A stretch of 64,000 nucleotides of DNA from Cydia pomonella (taxonomy: Eukaryota; Arthropoda; Insecta; Lepidoptera; Tortricidae): positions 10,836,550 to 10,900,549 of the forward strand of contig NC_084707.1 of the NCBI RefSeq assembly GCF_033807575.1, read 5' to 3'. Every line of letters starts with the position of its first letter. Positions within the stretch are counted from its first letter, which is position 1. A model generated the notes under the pieces. The model searched no databases. It worked only from the letters and a program-made list of their open reading frames with translations, and was not told where the DNA came from. The position numbers and the translations under genes are program-made. Shown in pieces: positions 1 to 11,900 of this stretch.

Positions 1-456
1 CATTACCATAAAAAGAAAAGTATTTAACACATGCATCTTACCCTGCATTACATACGGATGTGAGACATGGGCACTCAACAAAGAGCACCGGGACAGGCTT
101 AAATACTGTCTACGGAACGAAGAATGATGGGAACACACAGACTAGACAAAATAAGAAATGAAGACCTGAGACAAAAAACAAAAGTGACCGAGATACTCAC
201 TAAAATAGATCAGCAGAAGTAGAGATGGACTGGCCACATGTTAAGAGACAGGCAGGAAAAATGGAGCAAAATAGTAACGAATTGGTATCCAAGAGGTTGC
301 ACACGGAGCCAGAGGAGACCTCGAACAAGATGGGAGGATGAACTCAAACTCACAGCGGGCCCGAACTGGAGAAGAGTGGCCCACAACAGACCCCAATGGA
401 AAGAGCTGGAGGAGGCCTTTGCCAAGCGGCACACTGAGTTAAGAGACATACTCTAA
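1..456 (+). pseudogene. 3' end of an RTE/Craft-like non-LTR retrotransposon
   Basis: The start of the window encodes the typical C-terminal tail of lepidopteran endonuclease-reverse transcriptases. An ILPCITYGCETWAL segment is read near base 20-90. After a frameshift and a stop near base 220 it is followed by the GHMLRDRQEKWSK segment, the RPRTRWEDEL segment and the WKELEEAFAKRH end, with a TAA stop at 454-456. The upstream RT core lies outside the window. The frameshift and stop show that it is dead. Assignment to the RTE/Craft group is from family knowledge of this tail. Confidence 0.75.
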
Positions 457-1879
457 CTCAGAATAAAAGGGCTTAATAGAATAGTATAAATAAATACAGT
501 GTAATTTACTTTTTATTTTCCTTTAATTATAATGTTGTTGTTATTATTGTTTTGACATTTTGTATAACATTAATGCTATTGTAAATATTCATATTTTTAT
601 TTTATTTTTAAGGTAGGTAATTTTTCTTAATCATCATCATTTATTCAATAAACATATTACATTGCGTTGGATTTTTTTTAAATCTAAGAATATGCATACA
701 ACTAAGTCAAATTACTTATACCGCCGCAAATAAAACAAATATTAAAAAAACACATGAAAAATAAAATTACAATGAACATTAAGAGGAAAAAAACTAACAA
801 TGTCAACACTTAAAAAGAAAAACTAATTATAAAATAATATCATTTAATTGTTCATATGAATATATATTGTAAGTTAAGGTTTTTTGTATATTTTTGATTT
901 CATACACAAAATGAATTGTTAAAATGAATCAATAACTATGAACTATTCTATATTATTATATGACCTATCCACATCAAATACAACAATAAGTAGTAACATA
1001 CGGAAACGTTGCGTTGCATCAGCCTAGGCAGGTAATGCAGATAAAACGTAGAATTAGAAAGGTTCAGACTGTAATTTACAATGGTTGAAATAATAAGGGT
1101 TCCAAAACATCACAGAAGAATCTGTATAAATCATTAACATTATACCATATGGGTTGTACTGAGTCAATAAAAGGAAAAAAAGTGCAGGAGACTACCGTAT
1201 TCTAAATGACAGCTGCCGGCCAAAAGGTTATAAAATAATACATATAAAATACTGAAATGGTTAAATTTTACCTTCAATAATGACACACAATATGGTTTGC
1301 GCGAAAGTAACTCCGAGTCCGGAAGGCTTGGCCAAAGAATGAAGTAAGTATAAACGACAGCACGGCACCAGCACCACACTGATGCTATTGCTACGTATTC
1401 GTAGAACGTATATCTATACCCAATACCCATAGTCTATACCATATCTCTCACGAGAGTATACCTATGTAAAAAAAAATATAGGCCTCCCTTAAGGTTTCTA
1501 CAGACGTTGCAATGAATGGCATGCGATTAATGAATTCATTCGATCGATCAACAAAAACGGTAGTCAAACATGAACTTGCTGGCTTCCGACCGTGTTAACA
1601 TTTTGTATTTGTTAGCCGCTTTTCTTTTAGAGTCAAACCAAGCTAAGTTGGCAGCGATTTTGATAGCCCAGAGGGTTCACGTGTTATTTTAAACGTCAAA
1701 CTTTTATGAAATTATGCAGTTTACTTAACACTTGCATCATCTGAGCTATCGACATTCTTGAAAATGCTTTAGTCGATCTGTCTCCACGCTACGATCATCG
1801 CATTATTATGGGGGACTTCAATACGTGTCTTTGAAAAATGACCACCGTTCGCGCAAGCTTAATTCACTAGCATCTTCCC
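457..1879. other. AT-rich intergenic DNA, no gene seen
   Basis: After the LINE tail comes about 1.4 kb of very AT-rich sequence with short open frames that lack recognisable motifs. I see no coding, RNA or repeat structure that I can support. Confidence 0.5.
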
Positions 1880-2028
1880 TAAGGCGGCCGGTACACTTGT
1901 AAGTTTTACTTACGTAAGTAAGGACAAAGCTATTTGTTAGAATGAGATAATGATATTCATCTTTCACTCTATAGTATAGCTGTGTCCCTACTTACGTAAG
2001 TAAAACTTACAAGTGTACCGGCCGCCTA
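1880..2028. mobile_element. Foldback MITE
   Basis: The left arm starting GGCGGCCGGTACACTTGTAA returns as its reverse complement at 1985-2027, giving terminal inverted repeats of about 45 bp around a short AT-rich centre. There is no coding capacity. This is a non-autonomous DNA element by structure; its superfamily is not assigned. Confidence 0.85.
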
Positions 2029-2353
2029 AATCTTGAGGTCTTGGGCCCTACCGGGAAAATCGAAGTTCGTCAATTGCGGGCATTTTTCTCTGTCACTCTA
2101 ATTACGTCTTAGTGAGAGTAAAAGAGAAAGATCCCCGCAATTTGCGAATTTCGTTTTTCGCGGTAGGCCCCCTTACCCCTCGGCCCCACTCCCGCGACAG
2201 CCGCCGCAGCCGGAAGGCGGAAGCGGCCCCTCATACCCCCCTGACGGGGGGTATCGAAACTATCGAAAGACATCCAGTCCAGTCGGCCCCACTTACTTCC
2301 CACATAATGGTCCTCCATCTCTACTAGATTTAATTTTAAAGTCTTCATCTGAA

Positions 2354-2416
2354 GGGCCCTCCACACTCGTGCGCGAATCGAGGCACGAAGCCGCGAACGC
2401 GAGTGTGGAGGGCCCT
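2354..2416. repeat. Short palindrome with GGGCCCTCCACACTCG arms
   Basis: The motif GGGCCCTCCACACTCG at 2354 is mirrored by CGAGTGTGGAGGGCCC ending at about 2415, around a GC-rich loop. Related GAGTGTGGAGTCT sequence occurs at 5217-5228, so this is probably the edge of a dispersed repeat. The surrounding 2029-2769 contains no gene that I recognise. Confidence 0.55.
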
Positions 2417-2769
2417 CGCGTCGATTTCGCAGATTGTTCACGCCTTCGCGCCTTATTCTCCGTTTTTTGTCGGTATTTGGCCCGCGTCAAAGGAGACGCG
2501 AAGCGCGAACTTGCAAGACTCCACACTCGCAATCGCTTCGCGCCGCGATTCGCTCACGAGTCGGTTAATCTGTTAAACTGTCATAACCTTCTATGGCGGC
2601 TACTTGGTTATATTCGGTGCGAATAGGTGCGAACTTGATCAACCAAAAATCAATTTGACAGTTCCCAGTTTGAATCAGTGCCTTGCCGCAAACTAAATCC
2701 ATACTAAATCCGATCAGGATCAGCTGACGCTTCGGCACCATCTTGCCGCGAACCAAACTGCGAAATCGC

Positions 2770-4362
2770 CGTGAAGTCCATCTTCCATATGGAAGTCGGC
2801 GTTTATAACCCCTGTTCATAAAAAGGGTCCGAAAACGGAAATAACTAATTACAGGCCGATATCTAAATTATGTATACTTTCAAAAATACTGGAAAAAATA
2901 GTATTTAAACAAGTCTACGATGCTTTTAAACATTCTTTTAATGATCATCAGCATGGTTTCTTGCAACGAAGATCAACTGTCTCCAATCTTGTTTTACTAA
3001 ATGACTATGTCACTGAGGCTATGGACAGTGGCCTCCAGGTTGACGTCATATATACTGACTATAGCAAGTGTTTTGATAGGATAGATCATGGGCTATGGAT
3101 ATCTAAATTGTATGACATGGGAATACATGGGGATCTACTGAGGTGGTTTTCCTCTTATATCAATAACAGGTCTCAGGCTGTCGTGGTCAATAACTATATA
3201 TCTGGATGGGTAACAGTCCCAAGCGGCGTCCCCCAAGGGTGCCTGCTCGGTCCGTTATTGTTCAACATGTTTATTAATGATATAGGTAAGTGTTTTCGTC
3301 ACTCTAAACTTCTTTGCTTTGCTGACGATATGAAAATCATAAATAAGATAAAATCCGACCATGACTCAATGTTATTGCAATCTGATCTCGTACGTCTTGA
3401 TGAGTACTGTAAAATAAATATGCTGGAACTTAATCCCTCGAAATGCTTTTCAATTACATTTTCCCGTCAACGTAACGTAATCTCTAAATCTTATACAATT
3501 AAGGGCCAACCGCTTGAGAAAATAACATATATGAAGGATTTGGGTATTATTCACGATTCCAAACTTATATTTGACAAGCACGTTGATAGTATTATTAATG
3601 GTAGTATTATTAGTAATTCTCTATATTTCACTCAAGCTAAAACCCTTAAAGTGCTTTATTGCGCCTATGTGAGGAGTAAACTGGAGTACGCATCACAAGT
3701 CTAGAACCCTTGCTATAATACTTACGTTGACCGAATTGAACGCGTTCAGCAAAAATGTATTAAATATTTATGTTTTAAACTGAAATTTCCCTATAGTTCG
3801 ACAACTATTTAAGTATTTGTAAGAAGCACCATCTAGTCCCCTTACAAAAAAGACGTGAAATATCTGACATTACCTTTCTCCTGAACATCACCAGTGGCGT
3901 AACTGACTGTCCCGAGCTACTAAGCAAACTTTCTTTCAATACTCCCTACCGTTCTAAAAGGTACTATCCCCCAATATCTATAAAAACTGTATCCTCCAAG
4001 TATAGGCAGAATAGCTTCCTGGTTCGCGCGAGTCGTAAGCTAAATGAGTTGTCGAAGGAAATTGATATTGACATATTCAATTGTAAAGTTCCTAATGTGA
4101 GGCATAGTCTGGTTAAGCGGTGTTTTATGTGAGCTTTCTTTCTCTGTATTATTATATGTATACTTACTGTTTTTTTTTGTTTCTTTATTAAGTTTTCATT
4201 AGGCGATTAAATGCATTAGCGCCTTGATATGAACTTTAAAATATGCTTTATCAGCATTAACACCTGATATATTTTACTGTATGTTCTTTTTTCTTTCGAA
4301 CTTTGAGACCTCAATTATTCTGGGCGCTAATGAACTAAGTGAAATTGAAATTGAAATTTTCA
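2770..4362 (+). pseudogene. CR1/Jockey-type LINE, RT and C-terminal part
   Basis: Reverse transcriptase of a non-LTR element, lacking the endonuclease and 5' end. The order is FITPVHKKGP and ITNYRPIS (RT block 1) from about 2790, the DYSKCFDRIDH block with catalytic Asp (3057-3088), the GVPQGCLLGPLLF block (3226-3264), and the FADD catalytic box near 3319. After a TAG at 3702-3704 the frame continues with IERVQQKCIKYL, then after a frameshift a C-terminal domain ends at about 4131. The 3' UTR closes with a (TGAAAT)n tail at 4340-4360, the usual 3' microsatellite of CR1/Jockey-like LINEs. The stop and frameshift make it inactive. Confidence 0.9.
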
Positions 4363-4427
4363 ATTGTGTTTTTTGTTTTTTTCTCACTTTGTACGCATGT
4401 GTGTGTGCGTCAGTGTTAGCATTTTTT

Positions 4428-5111
4428 AGGGTTCCGTAGTCAACTAGGAACCCTTATAGTTTCGTCATGTCCGTCTGTCTGTCTGTCCGAGGCTTTGCTC
4501 CGTGGTCGTTAGTGCTAGAAAGCTGACATTTGGCATGGATATATAAATCAATAAAGCCGACAAAGTCGTACAATACATTTTTTTTTTTAGGGTACCTCCC
4601 CTACACGTAAACAGGGGGTGAAATTTTTTTTCGCTTCAACCCTAGAGTGTGGGGTATCGTTGGAAAGTTCTTTCAAAACTAATAGGGGTTTTCAAGAAAC
4701 ATTTTTTGATAAAGTGAATATATTCGGAGATAATCGCTCCGAAAGAAAAAAAACAATGTCCCCCCCCCCCCCCCCTCTAACTTTTGAACCATAGGTCCAA
4801 AAAATATGAAAAAAATCGTGGAAGTAGAGCTTAAGAAAGACATTAAATGAAAACTATAGCGGACATGCTCAGTTTACCTGTTTTTGAGTTATCGCAAAAA
4901 GTTTTCCCTTCATAGTAAAAAGACTTACTTACTTTAATTAGGTACTGATTATGCAAATTTGCCTATTTGTTTAACTCGGGTGGAAGGTACCGTTTTATCC
5001 CTTGGTTAACAATTTACTATACTTTAAGCTCCAGTTTAACTTATTGTGACGGAAGAGTAACTACGGAACCCTACACTGAGCGTGGCCCGACATGCTCTTG
5101 GCCGGTTTTTT
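4428..5111 (+). repeat. Dispersed repeat, copy A (GGGTTCCGTAG ends, poly-C tract)
   Basis: A non-coding repeat of about 680 bp. It begins AGGGTTCCGTAGTCAACTAG, continues with the CCGTCTGTCTGTCTGTCC stretch and has an 18 bp C homopolymer at about 4759-4776. It ends CTACGGAACCC, then a GCCCGACATGCTCTTGGCCGG end. The outer GGGTTCCGTAG and CTACGGAACCC are inverted. A second copy lies inverted at 15704-16394 and a fragment at 49688-49735. It is a non-autonomous mobile element by repetition; the class is unknown to me. Confidence 0.8.
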
Positions 5112-5933
5112 TATATACTTGTGAGTTCCTGTAATTGGCTCTCTGTATTAATCTTGTTGTCCTATTGTAAGTTTAAAGAAGGTTTTCCTGAACATAAATA
5201 AATAAATAAGTTGTGCGAGTGTGGAGTCTACGTCAACGTAGCGGTATGTTCGCTCCGCGATTCACGCGCATAGTCTGGAGGGGGCTTTTGGTTCTTTTAG
5301 ACTTCAGTAATGCTTTCAACACAGTGGATTTTGATGTGTTTCTCGCTATTCTACGTAATTTCAATCGTCCCCATTCACTTTGTCTTGGTTTCGTGGTTAT
5401 CTATTTGGAAGGCACCAGCGGGTTATGGTCGAGGATACTGTTTCCTCGTGGTGTGAACAGACCGCGGGGGTCCCTCAAGGCGGGGTACTGTCCCCTTTAC
5501 TTTTCTCGATATTTATAGATGGAATCACAAAATCACTTGTCTCCTCGTACCATCTTTATGCAGATGACCTGCAAATCTACTCAGTGGCAAGCATAGATAA
5601 GTTGGGACCTTTAATAAGCCAAATTAACCGGGATCTGGATTCTATCCGCGATTGAGCGTCATCATTTGGCCTCATGGTCAATGCGAAGAAATGGCAGACA
5701 ATTTTGATTGGGAGTCCTCACTTCATCTCCAAGTTGTCTGAAGTGACAAAGCCTGAAATCATCTTTGATGGAACTCACATTCCTTTCTCGACTACCGTCC
5801 GGAATTAAGGCATTGTCATCGATCAGTCCCTGTCGTGGGCTCCCCATGAGACTAAAATCAGTAGGAGACTCTTTGCTTCCCTGCACTCGCTTCGTCGTCT
5901 CCAAAGCTTCCTCCCTATTCACATAAAAGTAAT

Positions 5934-6384
5934 AGTACCTGGACGACCGAGCTTTGCTCGGTTATAACTCTTTTTTGTAATATGGTGGTGTATAGGTGAT
6001 AATCTTAATTAAAATATTTTTATTGAATTAAACTTGTCTAAAACAATAAAAATTTAAAAATTATATATAAACTTGAACATATAAAAAAAAACAAAAGTTA
6101 GTCACCGGGCGAGATTCGAACCCGTAACACTCGTTTAGCAGTCCGCGTCTTAACCCGCTGGACCAGACGGACAGTGGCTGGCAACACGAAATTAGCGACC
6201 ATATTCTGCGTTGAAAGGAAAACGCATGAAAACTCGAAAACACGCGTTTTCCCAAACATAAGACTAATCTAGATAGATTGTATACCCCCAAAAACCCCCA
6301 TATACCAAATTTCAGCGAAATCGTTAGAGCCGTTTCCGAGATCACAGAAATATATACAAGAATTGCTCGTTTAAAGGTATAAGA
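5934..6384 (-). mobile_element. Helitron- or SINE-like insertion with CCGAGC hairpin and tRNA-like segment
   Basis: This block interrupts the LINE RT. Read on the minus strand it begins TCTTATACCTTTAAACGAGC and ends with a hairpin CCGAGCAAAGCTCGG followed by TCGTCCAGGTACTA. A TC start and a 3' subterminal hairpin resemble Helitrons, but the canonical CTRR end is not exact. It carries a tRNA-like stretch (6101-6173). No target duplication is clear. The family is inferred only. Confidence 0.55.
6101..6173 (-). repeat. tRNA-like (pol III A/B box) segment
   Basis: On the minus strand an A-box-like TGGTCCAGCGGGTTAAGA is followed about 30 bases later by a perfect B box, GGTTCGAATC, closing an ACGGGTTCGAATCTCG-type T arm. 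Because it sits inside a mobile insertion I read it as a tRNA-derived SINE head and not as a working tRNA gene. Confidence 0.6.
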
Positions 6385-7153
6385 TTTATTTAAAATCTGC
6401 ATAATTTGTGTATCAGATATATTTTTGGGTTACGAAAATTTGACTACATTTCGTCTTTCCGCTCCCAGCTCAAGTGGCTGCCCATCCGTCGCCGTAGAGA
6501 CATCCATATACTTTCCCTTCTCTTTAATGTCCTGTTTTCTCCTTCTTCCCCTACTTACCTCTCGGAGAGATTTAAATTCTTAGCAGACGGCAGCCGGGCA
6601 CCGACTCCGCTCACGCGCGAATCTCTCGCTATGTATCGCACCCCACCTCACAAACATCGATCCTATGGCAAGTCCTTCACGGTTTACTCTGTCAAATTAT
6701 GAAATTCTTTACCATCTTCTCTTCGACAGTGTCAATCTGTCGCATCGCTAAAGGCGAATTTAAAAAAGTTATGGCTTTCGGACGAAACTTAATTTAAAGG
6801 ATGTGTGCGGTATTGTAGTTTTTGTATATATTTGTTGTAGGTCATATACCATTGCATGTATATTGTAGGTTAAAACAAATACCTTTTCAATTTTAATTTT
6901 TTTTGCGCTACTTTGTGTACGGATGTCTACCGTCTCCAATTCTCCCTCAATTGCTCAAAGGTTAACCGGAAGAGATCCCTTAAAGGGATAAGTCGCCTTT
7001 GTACTAATGATGAGTGTTTTATTTCCTGTTTTGTTTTCATTTCTGTACAATAAAGAGTTTTACTACTACTACAAAATCGCAGCCGACTTATCCTGTTCTG
7101 GCTATACTTTATCGTATCGTCTACGGTAATGAATGACGTCGATGGTAACTACT

Positions 7154-7271
7154 GCAGAGGGCCTACCGCGAACCACGTTCGACGAGTTACCTCCCTATCA
7201 CACTTACGTACGAATTTACAAGTGCGACAGAGAGGCAACACGTCGAACGTGGTCCGCGGTAAGCCTCTAGG
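7154..7271. mobile_element. Foldback MITE upstream of mTERF3
   Basis: CAGAGGGCCTACCGCGAACC on the left is mirrored, with a few mismatches, by GGTCCGCGGTAAGCCTCTAG on the right. The arms are about 40 bp, including the ACGTTCGACG / CGTCGAACGT core. It is non-coding. The stretch before it (6791-7153) contains only LINE 3' UTR-like and AT-rich sequence. Confidence 0.8.
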
Positions 7272-7684
7272 TCCCCCTGTGTCGTGACGATATGTCACGT
7301 CGTTACCGTCCTCCATCCAAAATTGTATTGCCCCCGACCAAGGTCAGGGTGACAATGGACTGCGGAAGCTTGGGTTGACACGTTGACAGTCGTGTAGCAC
7401 AGCCTTAACGCTATTACTACTGTCATGTTAATTAAGTGTAAAAAAAAAAGTGTCACTGTCAGTCCGAAACGTCCACTCCAAACTCCATTCATTCCAATGA
7501 ATGATTATACTCTGCAATACTGCATCATTCATTGTAGATCGTATCGTAGTAAGTGGTCTTTGCCGTCTTTGTCTACTACCTAGCTATGCTGTGCATGATG
7601 ATTTCAGAGTTTTATCAATAAAATCAACATCAACAACTCGTGTATCTAAGGGATCCTCAATAAGTGTTTTTTGTAATTATAGAT

Positions 7685-8980
7685 ATGTTTTCAAGAGTAG
7701 TTGAAAATGTGTTACACCGATTTGCTTGTAAATGTGTTAAAATCAAGAATTTTAGCAGTTTATTACAAACGAGATATAAGGTGTCTAATGACTCTGAAAC
7801 AGAACCAAGTGCTTTAGAAAAGGCGTCACAAGATTTGTCTGAATTAACCCCATACTATCCAAAGTCTTTTAACCTAGCCGGATATGTAAATAGTTCTGAA
7901 ACATTGCAGAAATTAATTCAGTTAAATGTGAATCTAAGCAAAATAGAAAGAAAACCTTACCATGCCGAAAAGCTTCTTAAATTGGACTTTGAAAGAAATA
8001 TCAAAGAACACCTTTTATTTCTTAAAGATTTTGTTATTTTCGAGGAGCTCGGCAGCTTTATTACGAAGAATTCACTTATTCTTAGTGAGCCATTAGAAGA
8101 CCTTAAAGTAAGGATAAATTACTTACAATCCAAATGTTTTTCGGAGAATCAAATACAGCAAATTATCACAAGAAACCCATTTTGGCTTATGTTCACGTAA
8201 GTACTGGAAAAAAATATTTACTGTACATTTAAAATTATACTTCTTATTAGATTATTTTTCGAAATATTAAACAAAAATGTTTAATGGATTTTCACAGGAC
8301 AACAAGAATAGACAGAAGATTAGGATTTTTTCAAGATAAATTTTTATTACATGGTAAGGAAGTGAGATTAGTGGCATCCAAGCAGCCAAAACTAATTACC
8401 TATAGTCTTCACAATGTTAGGACTAATATGTTTGCCTTGAAAGAGGAGATGGGTTTTGATCAACATGAACTTAAGCAGTTGCTTTTGAAGAAACCAAGGC
8501 TATATATGATCAGTAAGTATAAAATCTCTACCAAATTGTTGGTTTTAATGTATTAAACATAACCATTATTAGGTTACTTGTCTCATCCATTAGTAGTTAA
8601 TTCAGGATAAATTCGGATTTTTAATTATATGTATCTTGAAGTTTAATTTTTAAAATAAAAGTTAATATTGAATAAGGTTCGAATTATTTATTTTTGTTTC
8701 AGATCAGAAGACGCTTCTAGAAAGATTTAATTACATACACAACACAATGCAAGTATCTCACCAAAGGATATTGGAAGAACCAGAAGTACTATTAAGTAGG
8801 AACTTTAGAATCAAGCAGCGTCATCTATTCTTACAAAGACTTGGAAGAGCTCAGTATGACCCAAAGAAAGAAAACTATGTTCCGATTATAAAACTGGTTG
8901 AAGGTACCGATGCAGAGTTTTGTAAACAGTATGCAAAATGCAATGTTTTAGATTATAATTTATTTCTTAAAACATTATAA
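7685..8980 (+). CDS. mTERF3: Mitochondrial transcription termination factor 3
   Basis: An mTERF-family helical-repeat protein of mitochondria. In animals it represses mtDNA transcription and aids mitoribosome assembly. There are three exons: 7685-8196, 8298-8512 and 8703-8980, joined at GTAAGT donors and AG acceptors in consistent phase (2, then 1), giving 334 residues. The chosen ATG opens a basic, amphipathic N-terminus suited to mitochondrial import. Family hallmarks appear in order: DLSELTPYYPKSFNLAGYV, LKLDFERNIKEHLLFLKD, NPFWLMFT joined to TTRIDRRLGFFQ, EEMGFDQHELKQLLLKKP, and the very conserved C-terminal RHLFLQRLGRAQYDP. It is tail-to-tail with ERGIC3, with stop codons 10 bp apart. 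A + strand AATAAA at 9408-9413 is a possible poly(A) signal. No breaks are seen. Confidence 0.95.
8959..8964 (-). terminator. Putative poly(A) signal of ERGIC3
   Basis: The + strand TTTATT reads AATAAA on the minus strand, 27 bp past the ERGIC3 stop codon. It lies inside the last coding exon of mTERF3, so ERGIC3 mRNA would end antisense to mTERF3 coding sequence. No other minus-strand AATAAA was noted closer to the stop. Confidence 0.55.
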
Positions 8981-8990
8981 AATACATAGT

Positions 8991-11900
8991 TTAACCAGTT
9001 TTTCCTAGTAACATTTTGTTTTGAAATGCATTTACTGAATGGTACAACAGTGTATCAAATATTCCTGCCACAGTAAATACTCCTCCTACTATTGCACAGA
9101 TGTTAGTTGCAAAATGACCAATAGACCTGAAAAAATTAAACACATTGATTTCATATTCCATTAACAAAGTATGTAAGAACATCTGATGTATTAATCACCT
9201 TTCTTTTTCTGTATATTTGACCATCAATGGTGACAGTTCATATGTGAAAAATGCCCCCGGCATTCCAGATTCCGAATGCACTTGGCTAGACTTCTGGTGT
9301 CTGGTTACTGAAAACTGATTTGTGTACAAAACTGTACCATCTAATTTTACATATACTGTTGGAACAATTTTTATGTAGTATTGGAACATCACAGCACCTG
9401 TAACAAAAATAAATATATATAAAAGGCTTATTAAAGTATTAAATCTACCTTTTTGTCGGACATTTTCTGTTGAGAGGGACAGAGAAAAGTATACATTATC
9501 TCTCTAGCTGTCTCTGTCGGCAGAACGTGTTCGACGACAAACACATTACCCACTTTTGCGCAATTTCTGACCCCTTAACACGACGAATGGCTTTATGTGG
9601 CAGAATGAGACAGAGACACGGATATTTGCAGCTAGTAAGGCTGCGTTTACGTGCATATATGCAGATTTACATCACCTACAAGCCTTGAGTGCCAATTACA
9701 TCCACACTTTTCGGGCCTGATATCAGACCCGATTTCGTGCTCGAGCAAGAGTATTTTTCCGTTTCACCAAATATCAGCACATAGTTTACAATATTTGAAA
9801 TGTAAAAAAAATATTCACATCCAAAAATATCAAACTTTGTACATTTTTGGCAATTAGATAACGATGTGCAGATATTCCGTGAAACTGAAAACGATTATCC
9901 CGCGCTTAGGGCCTACTGCCAATATAAAAAAAAAAACGAAAATCGTTATCTGCCTCCACAATTCGATTTTCGTTTCTCAGTTGTTTGTTATACGTGGAGG
10001 TAAAAAAAAACCAGCAAAAACTAGCGGTAAACCAGTGGTAACTAGTGGGAATAAACCGATTTACTACACCATTTTCTTATTTCTATTTAAAAAGCCATAA
10101 TTTTTATGGTCTTCATCAGCATGTCTACTAAGCAAAAGTACTTTTCGAAAGAAATTTTATAGTGGTATTTTAAAAAACCCTTATACAATTTGAGCACTTC
10201 AATAATTCCGTCAACTCCCTTGAAGTCGCACTAGAATCTCTATATGTAATGGAGTCGCGCGCGAGATCGCAAATCATGCTAGCCGGACAGATCCTGAGAA
10301 TGTAACGCCAACAAAATCGTTATCTGCCTTTTTATCGCTCTAATATTCAAAAGCGGTAATATACCTACAATACAATCATAATATCTAATTATAAACATAT
10401 TTAGTCGCTTGCTATGTCGTGATGATAAATCACGTCATGCTCTCCAACAACACCACATTGCGTTTTGGCATTTTTTTTATACGAGGATTTAGTACACAAT
10501 TGGTACCGATTTTTTTTTACCTCTAATACATTGCGAATACAACCCAAATGAAGGTGGGTTTTTTATTTTTTTTATGACGATAGGCAAGCGTTTAACCACG
10601 ATCTCACCTGATGGTAAGTGATGATGCGGTCTACGGTGGAGCACGCTTACCTATGAGATACCTATTTACCCTAGCCTTGAAGAGACCCAGATTGTACTCA
10701 TGCGGAAACACAGACTCGGGCAGGGCATTCCACTCCTTGGCAGTTCGCATAAATAAACTCCAGATGGGATCCCATTGAAGTAATTTTTCTTTGCGATATT
10801 GACGAGTTCGGAATTTATACTGTTACTACGATTTTGTAACTTTCATGAGCATTCTTTTCGTATTACTTTTACCTATGCTTATTTTAGGCCTTGATACTAC
10901 GATATAACCAATGCAGACAGGTGGTTTTATTTGCAAGTTTCCTGGCAACTACGAGGTATTGAACTAGAGTAAATTTACTTATTTTTGAATAAAATCATGA
11001 GTACAAAATATTTCAGCTTTTTATTTGATAGAGACGTTGGAGCCTATGTTAGAATCCAGTAGGCGTGGCAGGAGAGATGCTCTACACCAACCCCAACTTA
11101 TTGGCTTGTACTCATATAATATAGAGGTACAGTTTTTTTTCAGGTAAGTACAAATTCAGTACCAATTGTGTACTAAATAATCATATAAAAAAAATGCCAA
11201 ACGCAATGTGGGTTTGCTGGAGAGCATGACGTGATAAATCGTGCCGGCGGTTCATATGGCCTATGGCTAAGGGGAGGGGAAGGGGCATACATTTGGTTAG
11301 AAATGTTGTTCTATAGGGGGACGACGCCCATAGTATCGGTCATAATCAGCGAGCCAAATTGAGGTTTGCGTTTGAGACAATTTAATCAAATTGGCGAAAA
11401 ATTATTCCCGTCTGGATTGGCCCTTAAGGGCTAGCACGCACGAGCAACTTTTGTCTTCTCACCAACATTTGAATGATGCGCACACGAGAGCCAAAGCGAC
11501 GCAACTTTTTCTTTGTTGTCTTTAAAATCCGAAGGCGACAGCATAAAAAGCTATATTGGGTGCATCTATTATGGAGTAATGGACTGACACTAGGAAAATT
11601 TTATACAATTTTTATGAAATTGAGAGGAAATCCAATAAAGACGTGGTGGTGCGGCGGTTGATTGGTAATTGGCCGACCGGTAACTTTTTTTACACCGCGC
11701 GCGCACTTGCATTGAAGCCAATAGAGAAGGCGACAGTTGTGTCGGACAAAAAAGTCTGCCGGTTGTCGTGTCGCTATATGCGCGCACTTTCATATTAACC
11801 CATAGACTTCATATGAGAGATAAAATTGTTGCGGAGACAAAAGTTGCTCGTACGCGCTAGTCCTAACCTAACTCACGCTCTAACTCTATTAACGTAACTA

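Larger units (their letters stand above)
5213..6790 (+). pseudogene. Second LINE RT pseudogene, split by an insertion
   Basis: RT fragments appear in order. They are LLDFSNAFNTVD (about 5296), GVPQGGVLSPLLFSIFIDG with the YADD catalytic box (5467-5570), then after a stop the SLHSLRRLQSFLP segment up to 5933. The element resumes at about 6406 with CIRYIFGLRKFD, LKWLPIRRRRD and the WNSLPSSLRQ end near 6720. Comparison with the usual order of these blocks suggests about 25 residues are missing at the insertion point. It has several frame breaks and is clearly dead. Confidence 0.85.

Noticed and set aside
210..456. Three overlapping open frames on both strands near the window start
   Set aside because: Only the + strand frame from 238 matches LINE protein; the others are shadows.
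2109..2819. Several 70-110 codon frames in GC-rich DNA
   Set aside because: Overlapping on both strands, Arg/Ser-rich composition from GC-rich repeats, no family motifs, no splice logic.
6101..6173. Genuine tRNA gene
   Set aside because: It lies inside a mobile insertion in a dead LINE, and a complete acceptor stem does not pair cleanly.
7664..7684. Longer mTERF3 start at GTG 7664
   Set aside because: The ATG at 7685 gives a conventional start, and the upstream codons add nothing recognised.
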